DNA from: Imtechella halotolerans
GTDB taxonomy: Bacteria > Bacteroidota > Bacteroidia > Flavobacteriales > Flavobacteriaceae
Assembly (NCBI RefSeq): GCF_028743515.2
Contig: NZ_CP117969.2
Span: 865,001 to 929,000, forward strand
Direction of reading: 5' to 3'
DNA length: 64,000 bases
The notes under the pieces are model-generated. The model was given only the letters and a program-made list of their open reading frames with translations, made no database searches and was not told the origin of the DNA. Shown here in pieces: positions 36,336-45,450 of this stretch. The first letter of the stretch is position 1, and each line of letters opens with the position of its first letter. The position numbers and the translations under genes were made by a program.

Positions 36336-38915
36336 TTATTTTTTGATGAATTTGAATTTTTGGGTTTCTCCATTGCCTATGGTTAGTTTTAAAAAGTATA
36401 ATCCTGGTTTTAAGCTAGTGAGTTCAATTGATTTATCTTGATCATAGATTTTTTTATACAGATGTTGCCTACCTAGCACATCATAAATATGGATTTGTAC
36501 AATTTCTGTAGGGAGGGATGTGATGGTCAATTTTTCACTAACAGGATTTGGATAAATTTGAATTGTTGGACTATCTTCAATAGGGTTTGTGGATAATAAG
36601 GTGTCATACTCCATTTCTACTGGGGCCCCAATTGGAGATAAGCCCGTACTTGAATCGAACTCAATTAGTGTTGTTAATTGATTGGTTTGTGGATTTAAAT
36701 GAAATAATACTCCTTGCTTTGTTATGTCAGTATAGTTGCTATTTTTCAGTAACCCTAACAGTGTATTTTCTGAGGTTTTTAAAAGTCTAAATTGTGGCAA
36801 AAATCCAGTGTTTAATACATCGAAGACGGTGACCTCAGTAAACTCATTGGTAACTATGTTGAATTTAAAAATACCTCCAGCATTATTAACCCCACCAGAA
36901 TAAAATCCGTATAAGACGTTTTGGTCAACTTCTATCAAGGAGGTGTTGTTTCCTGAATAGGAAGTTGTAAAATCGTATTTTTTGGTAAGTGTTTTTGTGG
37001 TAATGTCAAATTCGAATAAGATTCCTTTTTTGTTAGCACCACCATTAAAACTCATTCCGTATAATTTCCCATTGGAGGCTTGGAATAGTGCTTTTCCCGA
37101 GTGACCAAAATCAGTGCCTACAAAATCGCCTACATTTTGGAAGTTGTCCTCAATAAAATCATATTGAAAGATGTACCCAATATTATTAAGACCTCCAGAG
37201 GATGTAGTCCCATATATTTTACCATCAGTTGCTTCCATGAGCTCTGAGGGTGTATTCCCAAAAGAGGGAGATGCGAATGAGACTCTGGGAGTGTAGGTAT
37301 TGGTTTGTAAATCAAATTCAAATAATGATTCCTGATTACCCATAAAAGTACTCACACCATAAATTTTGCCATTAGAGGCCATCATGACGGAAGCTTCAGT
37401 CAAATTTTGAGGGGACTGAGTCGGACTAAAATCAAATTTTTTCAGTAGGGTATTATCGCTTGGATTATATTCTAAAAGTGTGCCGTAGCTTAAATTATTG
37501 CCTCCTGCCGATGTAGTTATATATAATTTACCATTGTTTCCTTTTGCAAATCCAGCTTTGAAATTTTTACCATTTTCTGCATAATTGAAATCTATTTTTT
37601 TTTCAAAGGAGTCATTCTCGAAATCATATTGGTATAAGGTTCCACTTAAGCCATACCCTCCTTTTTCAGCTGTTGCATACAATTTTCCGTTAGAGGCCAT
37701 AACAAAGCTGCCTTTAGGATTTTTACCAGCACTACTTAATTCGAAATCAAATTTCTTGGTATAGGTATTGGTTTGAATATCAAATTCAAAGATTACTCCG
37801 TCATTATTACTACCTCCAAGATTTGTTAGTCCCATAAATTTGTTGTTTCCCACCTCAATAAGTTTCCCGGTAGGAGTATTTCCATTTTCGAGAGTTAGGT
37901 CAAATTTTTTGGTATAGGACTCTAAGGCAATATTATACTCATAAATAACGCCTCTATTGTTAACTCCACCATCCCTGGTTAGACCATATAGATTTCCATT
38001 GGTGCCTATTGTTAAACTTAATGAGGGAGAGCCGCCAGTACTAGCACGGGCAAAATCAAATTTTTTTTCAAAGGTGTTACTGTCAATACTGTATTTGAAT
38101 AGGGTACCGCTTTTATCGGCTCCACCTCCAGAGGTAGTGCCATATAGTGTGCCCTCAGCAACTTCAACTAAAATGGTGGGTGCCACTCCTGTATTGTCTC
38201 CATCAAAATTGAAAAGTGTACTAAAGCTTTCGGTAGTGTAATCGTAACTGAATAAAACGCCTTGTCCATAAGTTCCTCCTCGGTTTGTGAGACCATAAAG
38301 TTTTCCATCTGATCCCTGAATTACATTTGCATACAGGTTCTGGCCCATGGTAACACCATCAAAATCTAATTTTTTAGTGAGAGTTTTACTGGCAATATCA
38401 TACTCAAACAAGGTCCCTAAATCATAAAGTCCTCCGTATAGTGTAGTACCATATAGTTTTCCATTTTTGGCTAAAATGACATTTGAATAGGGGGATCTAC
38501 CAGACGTTACTTTTTCAAAATCATGTAGTTTGGTATAGGTCTCTGTGGCTATATGATAGGCATAAAGAACACCATTTTCAAACTCTCCTCCATCTCCTGT
38601 AGTACCATATAAGGTTCCTTTAACCTCACATAGGCTGGAATTGTCAGGTTGCGCTCCAGGGTTTGTATATTTTAATTCATGAAGGATGGTATAGTTCTCC
38701 CCATTTAGGTCAGTTTTGAATATAGTACCTAAGCTTCCGTTCCCGCCATTGTTTACTCCAAAAATGGCCCTTTCTTGTGCAAATGAAAAAGTTAGAGTAC
38801 CTAGTAAGCAAAACAATAGAAGTTGTTTAATCCTTTCATTGATGCCTTTTGATGTATGTATACATTTACTGCTAGGCCCTAGGTTGTTTACAATAAGGAG
38901 TATTTTTATCTGCAT
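36336..38915 (-). CDS. T9SS type A protein with tandem GloVer-type repeats
   Basis: The 859-residue product has a signal-like hydrophobic segment (KQLLLFCLLGTLTFSFAQ) that starts unusually late, near residue 30; no better ATG is visible. About twelve ~50-residue repeats follow, each with GKLYG(T/L)T-x2-GG, a strand of the form GTLF-x-YD, and T-KKFDF. These match the GloVer-type tandem repeats of the 'choice-of-anchor' group, probably a beta-propeller-like surface fold. The last ~75 residues are a type A T9SS sorting domain (IQIYPNPVSEKLTIT, YDVLGRQHLY, LKPGLYFLKLT). It lies 9 bp downstream of the DUF3592 gene in the operon. Confidence 0.88.
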   Translation of the reverse strand: MQIKILLIVNNLGPSSKCIHTSKGINERIKQLLLFCLLGTLTFSFAQERAIFGVNNGGNGSLGTIFKTDLNGENYTILHELKYTNPGAQPDNSSLCEVKGTLYGTTGDGGEFENGVLYAYHIATETYTKLHDFEKVTSGRSPYSNVILAKNGKLYGTTLYGGLYDLGTLFEYDIASKTLTKKLDFDGVTMGQNLYANVIQGSDGKLYGLTNRGGTYGQGVLFSYDYTTESFSTLFNFDGDNTGVAPTILVEVAEGTLYGTTSGGGADKSGTLFKYSIDSNTFEKKFDFARASTGGSPSLSLTIGTNGNLYGLTRDGGVNNRGVIYEYNIALESYTKKFDLTLENGNTPTGKLIEVGNNKFMGLTNLGGSNNDGVIFEFDIQTNTYTKKFDFELSSAGKNPKGSFVMASNGKLYATAEKGGYGLSGTLYQYDFENDSFEKKIDFNYAENGKNFKAGFAKGNNGKLYITTSAGGNNLSYGTLLEYNPSDNTLLKKFDFSPTQSPQNLTEASVMMASNGKIYGVSTFMGNQESLFEFDLQTNTYTPRVSFASPSFGNTPSELMEATDGKIYGTTSSGGLNNIGYIFQYDFIEDNFQNVGDFVGTDFGHSGKALFQASNGKLYGMSFNGGANKKGILFEFDITTKTLTKKYDFTTSYSGNNTSLIEVDQNVLYGFYSGGVNNAGGIFKFNIVTNEFTEVTVFDVLNTGFLPQFRLLKTSENTLLGLLKNSNYTDITKQGVLFHLNPQTNQLTTLIEFDSSTGLSPIGAPVEMEYDTLLSTNPIEDSPTIQIYPNPVSEKLTITSLPTEIVQIHIYDVLGRQHLYKKIYDQDKSIELTSLKPGLYFLKLTIGNGETQKFKFIKK

Positions 38916-38924
38916 AGGATGTAC

Positions 38925-39413
38925 TTAATTAAACAATTGCATTAATTGATTTAGTAGGTATAGAAATAGATTTTGATCGTATATGGCTAGTACACCTAGT
39001 ATGGCTACCAGACTGAAAAAACCGATTCCTAAGGAGGCCCCGTTATTTCTGCCAGGCTCTAACACGGCTTGTGTTGGTTTTATTGGATTATAATACACAT
39101 CTATGATTTGATCCTCCTTGTATTTCTTTTCAAATTCTCTAGCATGATGTTTATGATAGATATTGGAAGTTGAAAACATAATTCTACTGCTTTGATACGG
39201 TTTTCTATGTACAACATACTCATAGGTAAGCTTGAACTTATATTCTGCACCATAATCAGTAATGGTGATTATTTTCCCACTTACTTTTGGCCAGTGAATA
39301 GAGGCTTTGGAAACTAATAGATTTCGTATTAGAACCAGGAGTAATGGTATAGAGAATAGGAGACTCAGTAGTCCCGATAATTCTATTTGTGACATTTCCT
39401 GAAACATTTTCAT
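38925..39413 (-). CDS. DUF3592-type membrane protein
   Basis: The start at 39413 (MKMFQEMSQIEL) avoids an overlap with the preceding VWA gene; an alternative start at 39467 adds 18 residues. The 162-residue product has an N-terminal hydrophobic helix (SGLLSLLFSIPLLLVLIRNLLV) and a beta-rich loop with HWPKVSGKIITITDYG and VYYNPIKPTQAVLEPG, the DUF3592 signature. A second C-terminal helix follows (LGIGFFSLVAILGVLAIYDQNLFLYLL). The family's function is unknown. It fits the envelope theme of the operon. Confidence 0.8.
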   Translation of the reverse strand: MKMFQEMSQIELSGLLSLLFSIPLLLVLIRNLLVSKASIHWPKVSGKIITITDYGAEYKFKLTYEYVVHRKPYQSSRIMFSTSNIYHKHHAREFEKKYKEDQIIDVYYNPIKPTQAVLEPGRNNGASLGIGFFSLVAILGVLAIYDQNLFLYLLNQLMQLFN

Positions 39414-39432
39414 AGCATGATGTTTTTTGAAT

Positions 39433-42400
39433 TTAACCGCAAGAGGTTCCAGGAAGTCCTTTTCCACCCATGAGTGAAATCATTAAGTCCAAACCACCCA
39501 TGACTTCTCCAACCTTGCCCAAAGCAAAGAACATAATTTCTTTATTTACATTACAGGCCAATTCCTTTAGGGCTTCTGCAACCTTGTCTTCCATTCCTGT
39601 ATTATCCATAACTATTAAAACTTCTGTGACAATAGCATATAGTTTAACCAGGGTTTTTCCATAGGTAGCCACAATGCTTAATGGGGTATTAGCAACCCCC
39701 ATGGCAGTGAATATGGCCATATACAAATCCATTACTTTGTTGAGTTCTTTGAGCTGCTGTTCAATGCTTTTTCCTCCACCTGCACCATCGCTAAGTATAC
39801 CGTATAATTCTCCATTTTTATCCACTTGCCAAAATGCTTTTTGAGTGGCTGTTGGATCAAAAATTTTAAAAGTACCATCACCTCGATAGATTCGTTCATA
39901 CCAATACTCTTGGAAAGGATCATCCCTGCTAATATTTTTAAACCAATTTGAACTTATGGCCGTTTCTCTTTCAATTAGAGATGATTTTTTAAGTAACTCA
40001 TAGGTGTTATTAGAAAATAATGCTGCCTCTCGTAGTGCTAACTGAGCAGTCTTTTCTAAGGTTGTTTTAAAAGCACTTTGCTTCCCATCCGTAAAACTTA
40101 TGTAAGATGAAGTAGGCAAATAATCAAAGGATTCAATTAATTCTTTTTCTGAAATATTCAGTTGTTGTTTATAAATGCCAATTCTTATTCCCGAAGCAAA
40201 GGTGTAGGTACTATTGGTAATTCCATTTTCGATCGGAGCCATTAGTAGTATTGCGTTGGGATGATATTGCATGCCTCCTTTTTCAAATTCGGTTTTTGCA
40301 GTTGCTACATCGTCATCTAATAGCGCTTCTCCCCAAGCTCTAGTCGATAATTTGAACTTCAACAAATCGGCTATGGTAGCCGCCAAGGTAGGTCCTTCTC
40401 CTTCAAAATAGAAGGTACATCCTCCAAAAAGTAGGCTTTTAACATCTAAGAAATTGGCATTGATGGGTTTTATATTTTTTTGTGTAACGGGATCCCAGCC
40501 TGCCAGGACACGTTTGATTTTTTTATTTCCAATTTTTAAATCCAAGTATAATCCAATGATCCCTTGGTTAAGTTCCTGCATGTTTTCAGTAGTGTCCAGC
40601 GTAAAAGTGTCGGTTGCCTGAAGACGCTTAGTATCCATATTTAAAATAAGCTCATGTTCCTTATCCGTGGTGGTGTAATATGAAAATGTATAGGTTGAAA
40701 TATCCATGGAATTGACATAGGCCACTACCTTCTCTATAACTTTATTTTGTTCCATGGCTGATACAACTTCACCGTTGGTAATTTGAGCCATCGTATCGAA
40801 GGTTTGCTTTACATGGGAAGCTTCACTGTTATTAACATTGAGGATAAGTGCTGGAGGTCCATTTTGATAGGTGGTGTAATTTTCTTCTTCATAACGGTCG
40901 TCGTTGTCACCATCAGTGGCATAAATAATGAGATCGTAATCCGTTTTTGAGGCCTTAAGCAACCAGGTAAATAGCTCCGAAGGAGTTGGCCATTTGTCTA
41001 TTATAGCAGCTGGAAAAGTAGTTAGAATCTTTTGTTGCAAGGTATTAATGAATGCATCCATTTGTTCCTTATAATACTCTTTGGGCATGCTTAAAGAGAC
41101 ATCATAAAGCATAAGAATTTTAGGAGTTTTATGGTTTGATTCCATCAGTACCTGAACCATATTATTATTGTCAGTGAAGTTGAAATCACCAGCCTGTAGA
41201 CCTTCAATATTATTACCAAGAGAATCTTTTACGTCAACATATAGTTTTACTTGTGATTTAAATACAGGAATGGCTTTAAGATAAATGTTGTCAATTGTTT
41301 TAAGTAAATCAGAACTTGATGTATTCAGAACGATTGGAGCATTCTGATTTGAGGCATCAGGAATAATTACTTTCTTTCCTTCTAAAGTAAAAGCATCGCC
41401 TATAAACGAATTGGCTTCTAAGGTCTCAGCAGTTGCCTCTAAAGACTGAAACGCTAGGACAGGGGTGAACACTCGTAAATTATTTATGGGAACCAGTGCA
41501 CTTTGTTCAATGGTTAGACCATTTAAAGAGCTAAACAGTACTTGGTTTCCAATAAGATCTTGTGACTTCCAAACTCCAGAGACCAAAGGTAATTCCTTAT
41601 CAGGATGGATAGCTTCTCTATATGAAAGTTGGATTTCTACTGTTTCTTCGTTTTGTTTTTCGGGGGGAGCAGATGAAATTTGACCGCTGTCCCTTAATTC
41701 CCCAAAAGGAACAGCGGTGTCAAATAAATGAGCATATTTAGTTTGCCCTTCTAGTTCAAATTCCACTGTTGGAGTGGCAGAATTATCCCACCTAAAATCA
41801 AAATCCAACTTTTTTAGTTTCTCTTTATCGGGAATATATTCCCATAATTGTTCTGCCAGCTCTTCAGCTTTGATATGATTACTTTCAAAAAGAGAGTTCT
41901 GGGTATCAGTTGTAATTTGAAGATCATCTTTCCATTGTTTCCACTGTGCTTTAGATACTTCTATCGTATAAGCACGTTCTATGGGGCGAAGAAAGAAAGC
42001 CATTGCTTTTTTAGGAGTAATGGTAGTGCGTTCTGTAACTATCTTGGAGGGAATACCTGCCTGTGTATACATTTGATGCAGCAAGGCAGCCTTCTCTCTA
42101 GGGGTGGCCATACCATATCGTAAGGCCCCTTTAATTCCCCATTTTAATTGGGTGCCAATGTAACCTAAGGATCTATCATTTGCTGGTATTAAATGAATTT
42201 CGTCCCTTACAAAATCGAACATGGCCTTAGCATCTTTGGAGATTACTAAGTTTTTCATTCTAGATTCCAAATGATCAGGACAGGTTTCCAATGATAAAAG
42301 CATTTCCTCCCATATTTTGTAAGGTACTTTTCCTGAACCTTTATAGGTTTTTTGTTTGGTAGAACAACTTACAATAGACCATGGTATCTGAGCGGCTAAA

Positions 42401-42474
42401 TAGTACAAGGCTATTTGCTGAATAAATTCACGTCTTGAATTTGTATTGGATTCTATAGGAGTTTTAGGTTTCAT
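39433..42474 (-). CDS. Tat-type lipoprotein with transglutaminase-like (degenerate) and VWA domains
   Basis: The 1013-residue product opens with a twin-arginine motif (NSRREFIQQ, residues 12-20) and a lipobox (PWSIVSC, Cys37), so it looks like a Tat-exported lipoprotein. Residues ~85-175 resemble a transglutaminase-like fold (GMATPREKAALLHQMYTQAGIPSKIV), but the usual catalytic Cys and the HAW-type His are replaced (TPREK and RAY). A VWA domain follows at ~450-600 with MIDAS motif DVSLS (458-462) and YATDGD. The remaining ~400 residues contain no family I know. It may be a metal-dependent binding platform in the envelope. Genes on both sides are within 20 bp. Confidence 0.8.
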   Translation of the reverse strand: MKPKTPIESNTNSRREFIQQIALYYLAAQIPWSIVSCSTKQKTYKGSGKVPYKIWEEMLLSLETCPDHLESRMKNLVISKDAKAMFDFVRDEIHLIPANDRSLGYIGTQLKWGIKGALRYGMATPREKAALLHQMYTQAGIPSKIVTERTTITPKKAMAFFLRPIERAYTIEVSKAQWKQWKDDLQITTDTQNSLFESNHIKAEELAEQLWEYIPDKEKLKKLDFDFRWDNSATPTVEFELEGQTKYAHLFDTAVPFGELRDSGQISSAPPEKQNEETVEIQLSYREAIHPDKELPLVSGVWKSQDLIGNQVLFSSLNGLTIEQSALVPINNLRVFTPVLAFQSLEATAETLEANSFIGDAFTLEGKKVIIPDASNQNAPIVLNTSSSDLLKTIDNIYLKAIPVFKSQVKLYVDVKDSLGNNIEGLQAGDFNFTDNNNMVQVLMESNHKTPKILMLYDVSLSMPKEYYKEQMDAFINTLQQKILTTFPAAIIDKWPTPSELFTWLLKASKTDYDLIIYATDGDNDDRYEEENYTTYQNGPPALILNVNNSEASHVKQTFDTMAQITNGEVVSAMEQNKVIEKVVAYVNSMDISTYTFSYYTTTDKEHELILNMDTKRLQATDTFTLDTTENMQELNQGIIGLYLDLKIGNKKIKRVLAGWDPVTQKNIKPINANFLDVKSLLFGGCTFYFEGEGPTLAATIADLLKFKLSTRAWGEALLDDDVATAKTEFEKGGMQYHPNAILLMAPIENGITNSTYTFASGIRIGIYKQQLNISEKELIESFDYLPTSSYISFTDGKQSAFKTTLEKTAQLALREAALFSNNTYELLKKSSLIERETAISSNWFKNISRDDPFQEYWYERIYRGDGTFKIFDPTATQKAFWQVDKNGELYGILSDGAGGGKSIEQQLKELNKVMDLYMAIFTAMGVANTPLSIVATYGKTLVKLYAIVTEVLIVMDNTGMEDKVAEALKELACNVNKEIMFFALGKVGEVMGGLDLMISLMGGKGLPGTSCG

Positions 42475-42492
42475 TATGGCATAAAGAAGTTA

Positions 42493-43074
42493 CTATCTGA
42501 AGTTTGCTAGAACATTGACATCAAAGGAATCCCAGAGCTGATCTGGTGTCATTTGTATCAAAGTATTATTATTTGCTAGTGTAATATAATAGCGATCTCT
42601 AAAAAGGAATCTGATTTCACTTTGTCCTGTGTTGATGTAATAATCTGAGGTTGTTTTAATACCATTACGCTCCTTTCTAATAATTTTAAATCCTTCAGAG
42701 AATTCATCTTTATTATAAGAATAGCTATCTAAAAAGTGGGCTGCCGCTTGACTATTAATTCCAGAGGCATCCATTACAGAAAGGGTAATTTTGTGATTCC
42801 CGAAATTCCCAATGATTTGTTGTCCTATAACAGTAATCCTATCATCAACAGCCAAATCGTTAATTCTTTTAGGAAAGGCATCCCTTAATTGATCTTCATT
42901 TAAAGGAATGGTGTTTGCCAGTTTATTGGCTACTATTTGTCCTTTACTCTCTTCTTGTTGAGTAGATTTAGTTTGATTCAATACTTGTTTAATTTGAGTC
43001 AAGCCTTGTTTTTCCTTTTCTTGACATGCTAACAGTAGGAATAGGAATGCTGTAATAAGGATTGGTCTTTTCAT
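42493..43074 (-). CDS. lipoprotein, related to the 43442-43999 lipoprotein
   Basis: The 193-residue product has a lipobox signal (ITAFLFLLLACQEKE, Cys near residue 17). A Gln/Lys-rich linker precedes a domain starting LNEDQLRDAFPKRINDL, with FKIIRKERNGIKTTSDYY, IRFLFRDRYYITL and DQLWDSFD. The lipoprotein at 43442-43999 has matching blocks in order (LNKEQLSTFFPDYL, YIRQERNGYKTLAFL, IEFIYKNRFKLVL, LW), so the two are paralogues in one operon. Function unknown. Confidence 0.8.
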   Translation of the reverse strand: MKRPILITAFLFLLLACQEKEKQGLTQIKQVLNQTKSTQQEESKGQIVANKLANTIPLNEDQLRDAFPKRINDLAVDDRITVIGQQIIGNFGNHKITLSVMDASGINSQAAAHFLDSYSYNKDEFSEGFKIIRKERNGIKTTSDYYINTGQSEIRFLFRDRYYITLANNNTLIQMTPDQLWDSFDVNVLANFR

Positions 43075-43083
43075 AGAAGTGAA

Positions 43084-43431
43084 TTATATATTTTTAAACC
43101 ATTCAATGAATTTTGTACCTAAAAAGGGGACAGGCTTTTCATGATTATTTATGGCGTTGATAAGACCAATTACCCACATATAAATCAAGACAAATAGGCC
43201 GAAAAAGTTTATAATCCAACCTATTATTGGAATCATTCCAATAACTCCAAGAGCAAGGCCTAACACAGCTAAACCTAAAGATTGTCTAATATGATAACTC
43301 GCATAGCTGTTTTTTTTGTCATTATTCATGACAAAGGCAACAATTAAACCGATGATAGTGATATAGGCAATGATGGCAATATTTTTACCTTCTTGTTGGG
43401 TTGTGGTCGTTTTGTTTTCAATAGTGTTCAT
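43084..43431 (-). CDS. DUF4870-family small membrane protein
   Basis: The 115-residue product matches the DUF4870 pattern: a first helix (GKNIAIIAYITIIGLIVAFVM), the loop YHIRQSLGLAVLGLAL, and a long hydrophobic third segment (MIPIIGWIINFFGLFVLIYMWVIGLINA), ending in EKPVPFLGTKFIEW. The family is found widely in Bacteroidota and Firmicutes with no defined function. It sits between the two paralogous lipoprotein genes with 9-10 bp on each side, a tight operon position. Confidence 0.88.
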   Translation of the reverse strand: MNTIENKTTTTQQEGKNIAIIAYITIIGLIVAFVMNNDKKNSYASYHIRQSLGLAVLGLALGVIGMIPIIGWIINFFGLFVLIYMWVIGLINAINNHEKPVPFLGTKFIEWFKNI

Positions 43432-43441
43432 AGTGTATGAT

Positions 43442-43999
43442 TTAATAGTTGTCTAGTTTTTTTAAGTCTTCTTCTTTAATATAACTCCATAGAATATCGG
43501 GAACCTCTGGACCTTCTAATACTAATTTGAAGCGATTTTTATAAATAAACTCGATAGAATATCTATTGATCTTGGGCTGGAGAAAGGCTAAGGTTTTGTA
43601 CCCGTTACGTTCCTGTCTTATATATTGTGTCCCCTCAGGTCCAATCAATTTTGACTGATAGGTTGCCTCAAAATTTTTAACTATAGCGGTATTTTCTATT
43701 CCATCTGATAGAGAATAATTATAGCTGTTATCAAAACTACCATAACTGGCAGTGGCCAAAGACTCTTGCGCATATGCAAAAATGTCAAATTGCTTGTGAG
43801 AACCTAAATAATCAGGAAAAAACGTGCTCAGTTGTTCCTTATTCAAAGACTTAATTTTTGGAGCTTTTTTAACAGTTGAATTGACTTTCTTGGAAGTTAA
43901 AAGCTTCTCTTTGGTACTTTCAGTTGGTGTAGCTGAATCGTTTTTACATGCACTAGCTATGGTGAAAAGTACGATTAATAGCAAGGTTGATTTTTTCAT
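43442..43999 (-). CDS. lipoprotein, related to the 42493-43074 lipoprotein
   Basis: The 185-residue product has a lipobox signal (LLIVLFTIASACKND, Cys near residue 18) and a Lys/Thr-rich linker. Its domain begins LNKEQLSTFFPDYLG and contains YIRQERNGYKTLAFL, IEFIYKNRFKLVL and ILWSYIKEED. The block order is the same as in 42493-43074. It is 10 bp upstream of the DUF4870 gene and 13 bp downstream of the DUF4412 gene. The paralogous pair flanking a membrane protein suggests they act together (inference). Confidence 0.8.
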   Translation of the reverse strand: MKKSTLLLIVLFTIASACKNDSATPTESTKEKLLTSKKVNSTVKKAPKIKSLNKEQLSTFFPDYLGSHKQFDIFAYAQESLATASYGSFDNSYNYSLSDGIENTAIVKNFEATYQSKLIGPEGTQYIRQERNGYKTLAFLQPKINRYSIEFIYKNRFKLVLEGPEVPDILWSYIKEEDLKKLDNY

Positions 44000-44012
44000 T
44001 AGAATTTGAAGA

Positions 44013-44822
44013 TTACATTGATTTATATGCTGACTTAGAAATAGTCTTTGTTACTTTTTCCAGGCCAATGCATTCTATTTGAGCGTCTCTTTTTTTATTC
44101 TTTAGATGTTTCATATCCATAAAAATCATTAGAACTTTATCGTCTTTATTGAAGTAATTTTGGAGTTGTACCGGAATTTTTGTTTGCTGATTTTTATAAA
44201 TGTCATCAAAACTCACTTCCGCCTCATCCGTGAAATACATATCCATTTGATATTCGGAATTGGTTGCTCTTACTCCTTTACAATTAAATCCGTTGATGGT
44301 TTTGGAAGGCAAGGATTGAAAATTGAATTCTTCTACAGATTCCTCAGTGTCTTCAAGGTTTAGATCATCTGAAATCTGACTTGCCATTACTATATTGTTT
44401 CCTTTGGAAGTCATAAACATGGCTGTTATTTTGTTCTCATTGTCCATCACAGTAAACATGGAGTTCATGGCCTCAGTAGTAAATCCAAAATAGCCTGCAC
44501 CAGGATGTAGATAATAATCAAGAATCATTTGACCATCCTTAGTAGTCATTTTTAAAGAATACTTCCATGTGAAAGTATATGAATCGGCAATTAAATCTGG
44601 ACTTGCTTTCGTATTACCTGTGTTGAATGGATTTGTATTAAGAATTTTATCCATTGATTTTGAGGTCTTTTCAGCAGCTTTGTCGGAGGTTTTTTCAACG
44701 ATGACATTTTCGACCTTTTGTTCTACCCTGTTTTTAATTTTTTTCAAGAGTTGGGCCTGAGTAGTATTGATTGAAAACATCAAAAAGATGATAGTTAACA
44801 ACTGGGAATTTGCTCTTTTCAT
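44013..44822 (-). CDS. secreted DUF4412-family protein, first gene of the operon
   Basis: The 269-residue product has a signal peptide (ending NTTQAQ, residue 23). It shares KIKNRVEQKVENVIVEKTSDK-like N-terminal helices and the DUF4412 beta domain with the protein at 2068-2907, including near-identical KTSDKAA-E/D-KTSKSMDK. The C-terminal region has a Cys (AQIECIGLEKV) matching MECTSIKSV in the paralogue. It is the most upstream gene of a leftward operon of eight genes with gaps of 4-19 bp. Its start is divergent from an ECF sigma gene 76 bp away. Confidence 0.82.
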   Translation of the reverse strand: MKRANSQLLTIIFLMFSINTTQAQLLKKIKNRVEQKVENVIVEKTSDKAAEKTSKSMDKILNTNPFNTGNTKASPDLIADSYTFTWKYSLKMTTKDGQMILDYYLHPGAGYFGFTTEAMNSMFTVMDNENKITAMFMTSKGNNIVMASQISDDLNLEDTEESVEEFNFQSLPSKTINGFNCKGVRATNSEYQMDMYFTDEAEVSFDDIYKNQQTKIPVQLQNYFNKDDKVLMIFMDMKHLKNKKRDAQIECIGLEKVTKTISKSAYKSM

Positions 44823-44898
44823 TTTGATTTGATTTTTAATAATTTATCTTTAGTGGCATAAATTTTCCGAATGTTAACATCCCGAAAAAAAATGTTTT
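44823..44898. promoter_or_regulatory. 76-bp divergent promoter region (envelope operon / ECF sigma)
   Basis: This short gap must hold the promoters of both the leftward eight-gene operon and the rightward sigma-factor gene. For the plus strand TTTG (44823-44826) and TATCTTTA (44845-44852, one mismatch to TAnnTTTG) are separated by 18 bp. For the minus strand I see no clear housekeeping -7 box, which would fit control by the ECF sigma factor itself (inference). Confidence 0.4.
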
Positions 44899-45450
44899 AT
44901 GGAGCAACAGTATGTTGAGGCATTTAAATCTGATGATAATCGTATACTAAAAGAGCTGTATAATGCTAATAGGGCATCATTTCTTAACTTTACGAACAAG
45001 TATAAAATGCTAAAAGATGATGCTGTTGATGTGTATCAGGAAGCCTTTATTATTGTAAGATCTCATGCGATCTCTGGAAAGTTGGATACTGTAAAATGCA
45101 GTTTAAAAACGTATCTTTTTGGAATAGGAAAGCATTTGGTATATAAGAAATTACAAGAGAATTCGGTAAAGACTATCTATGATGCATCACAACATATAGT
45201 GGATCACTATGATGAAATTGTCGTAGAACCTCAAGAGGAACTTACTGAGGAACAATTGCTTTTAAAACACTTTTTCATACAACTAGGTAAAAGTTGCCAA
45301 CAGGTGTTAACATTAGCCTTTTATAGAGGACTAACTAATGAGGAAATTGCTGAAATAGGGCAATATGAAAGTGAAGCTGTAGTAAGAAGCCAGAAATCAC
45401 GTTGCTTGAAGACATTAAAAAATTTGATTCTAAATTCTAAAAAGAAATGA
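44899..45450 (+). CDS. ECF-type RNA polymerase sigma factor
   Basis: The 183-residue product has the two ECF regions. Sigma-2 is at residues ~15-85 (NRASFLNFTNKYKMLKDDAVDVYQEAFIIVRSH, then LKTYLFGIGKHLVYKKL). Sigma-4 is at ~125-180 (LGKSCQQVLTLAFYRGLTNEEIAEIGQYESEAVVRSQKSRCLKTL). No signal or membrane helix is present. It overlaps the next gene by 4 bp (ATGA), so sigma and its partner are translationally coupled. It is likely to direct transcription of an envelope regulon, possibly including the divergent operon (inference). Confidence 0.9.
   Translation: MEQQYVEAFKSDDNRILKELYNANRASFLNFTNKYKMLKDDAVDVYQEAFIIVRSHAISGKLDTVKCSLKTYLFGIGKHLVYKKLQENSVKTIYDASQHIVDHYDEIVVEPQEELTEEQLLLKHFFIQLGKSCQQVLTLAFYRGLTNEEIAEIGQYESEAVVRSQKSRCLKTLKNLILNSKKK

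Noticed and set aside
39433-42474. Reading the VWA/transglutaminase-like protein as an active transglutaminase or protease
   Set aside because: The usual Cys and His positions are replaced, so I describe it as degenerate instead of assigning enzyme activity.
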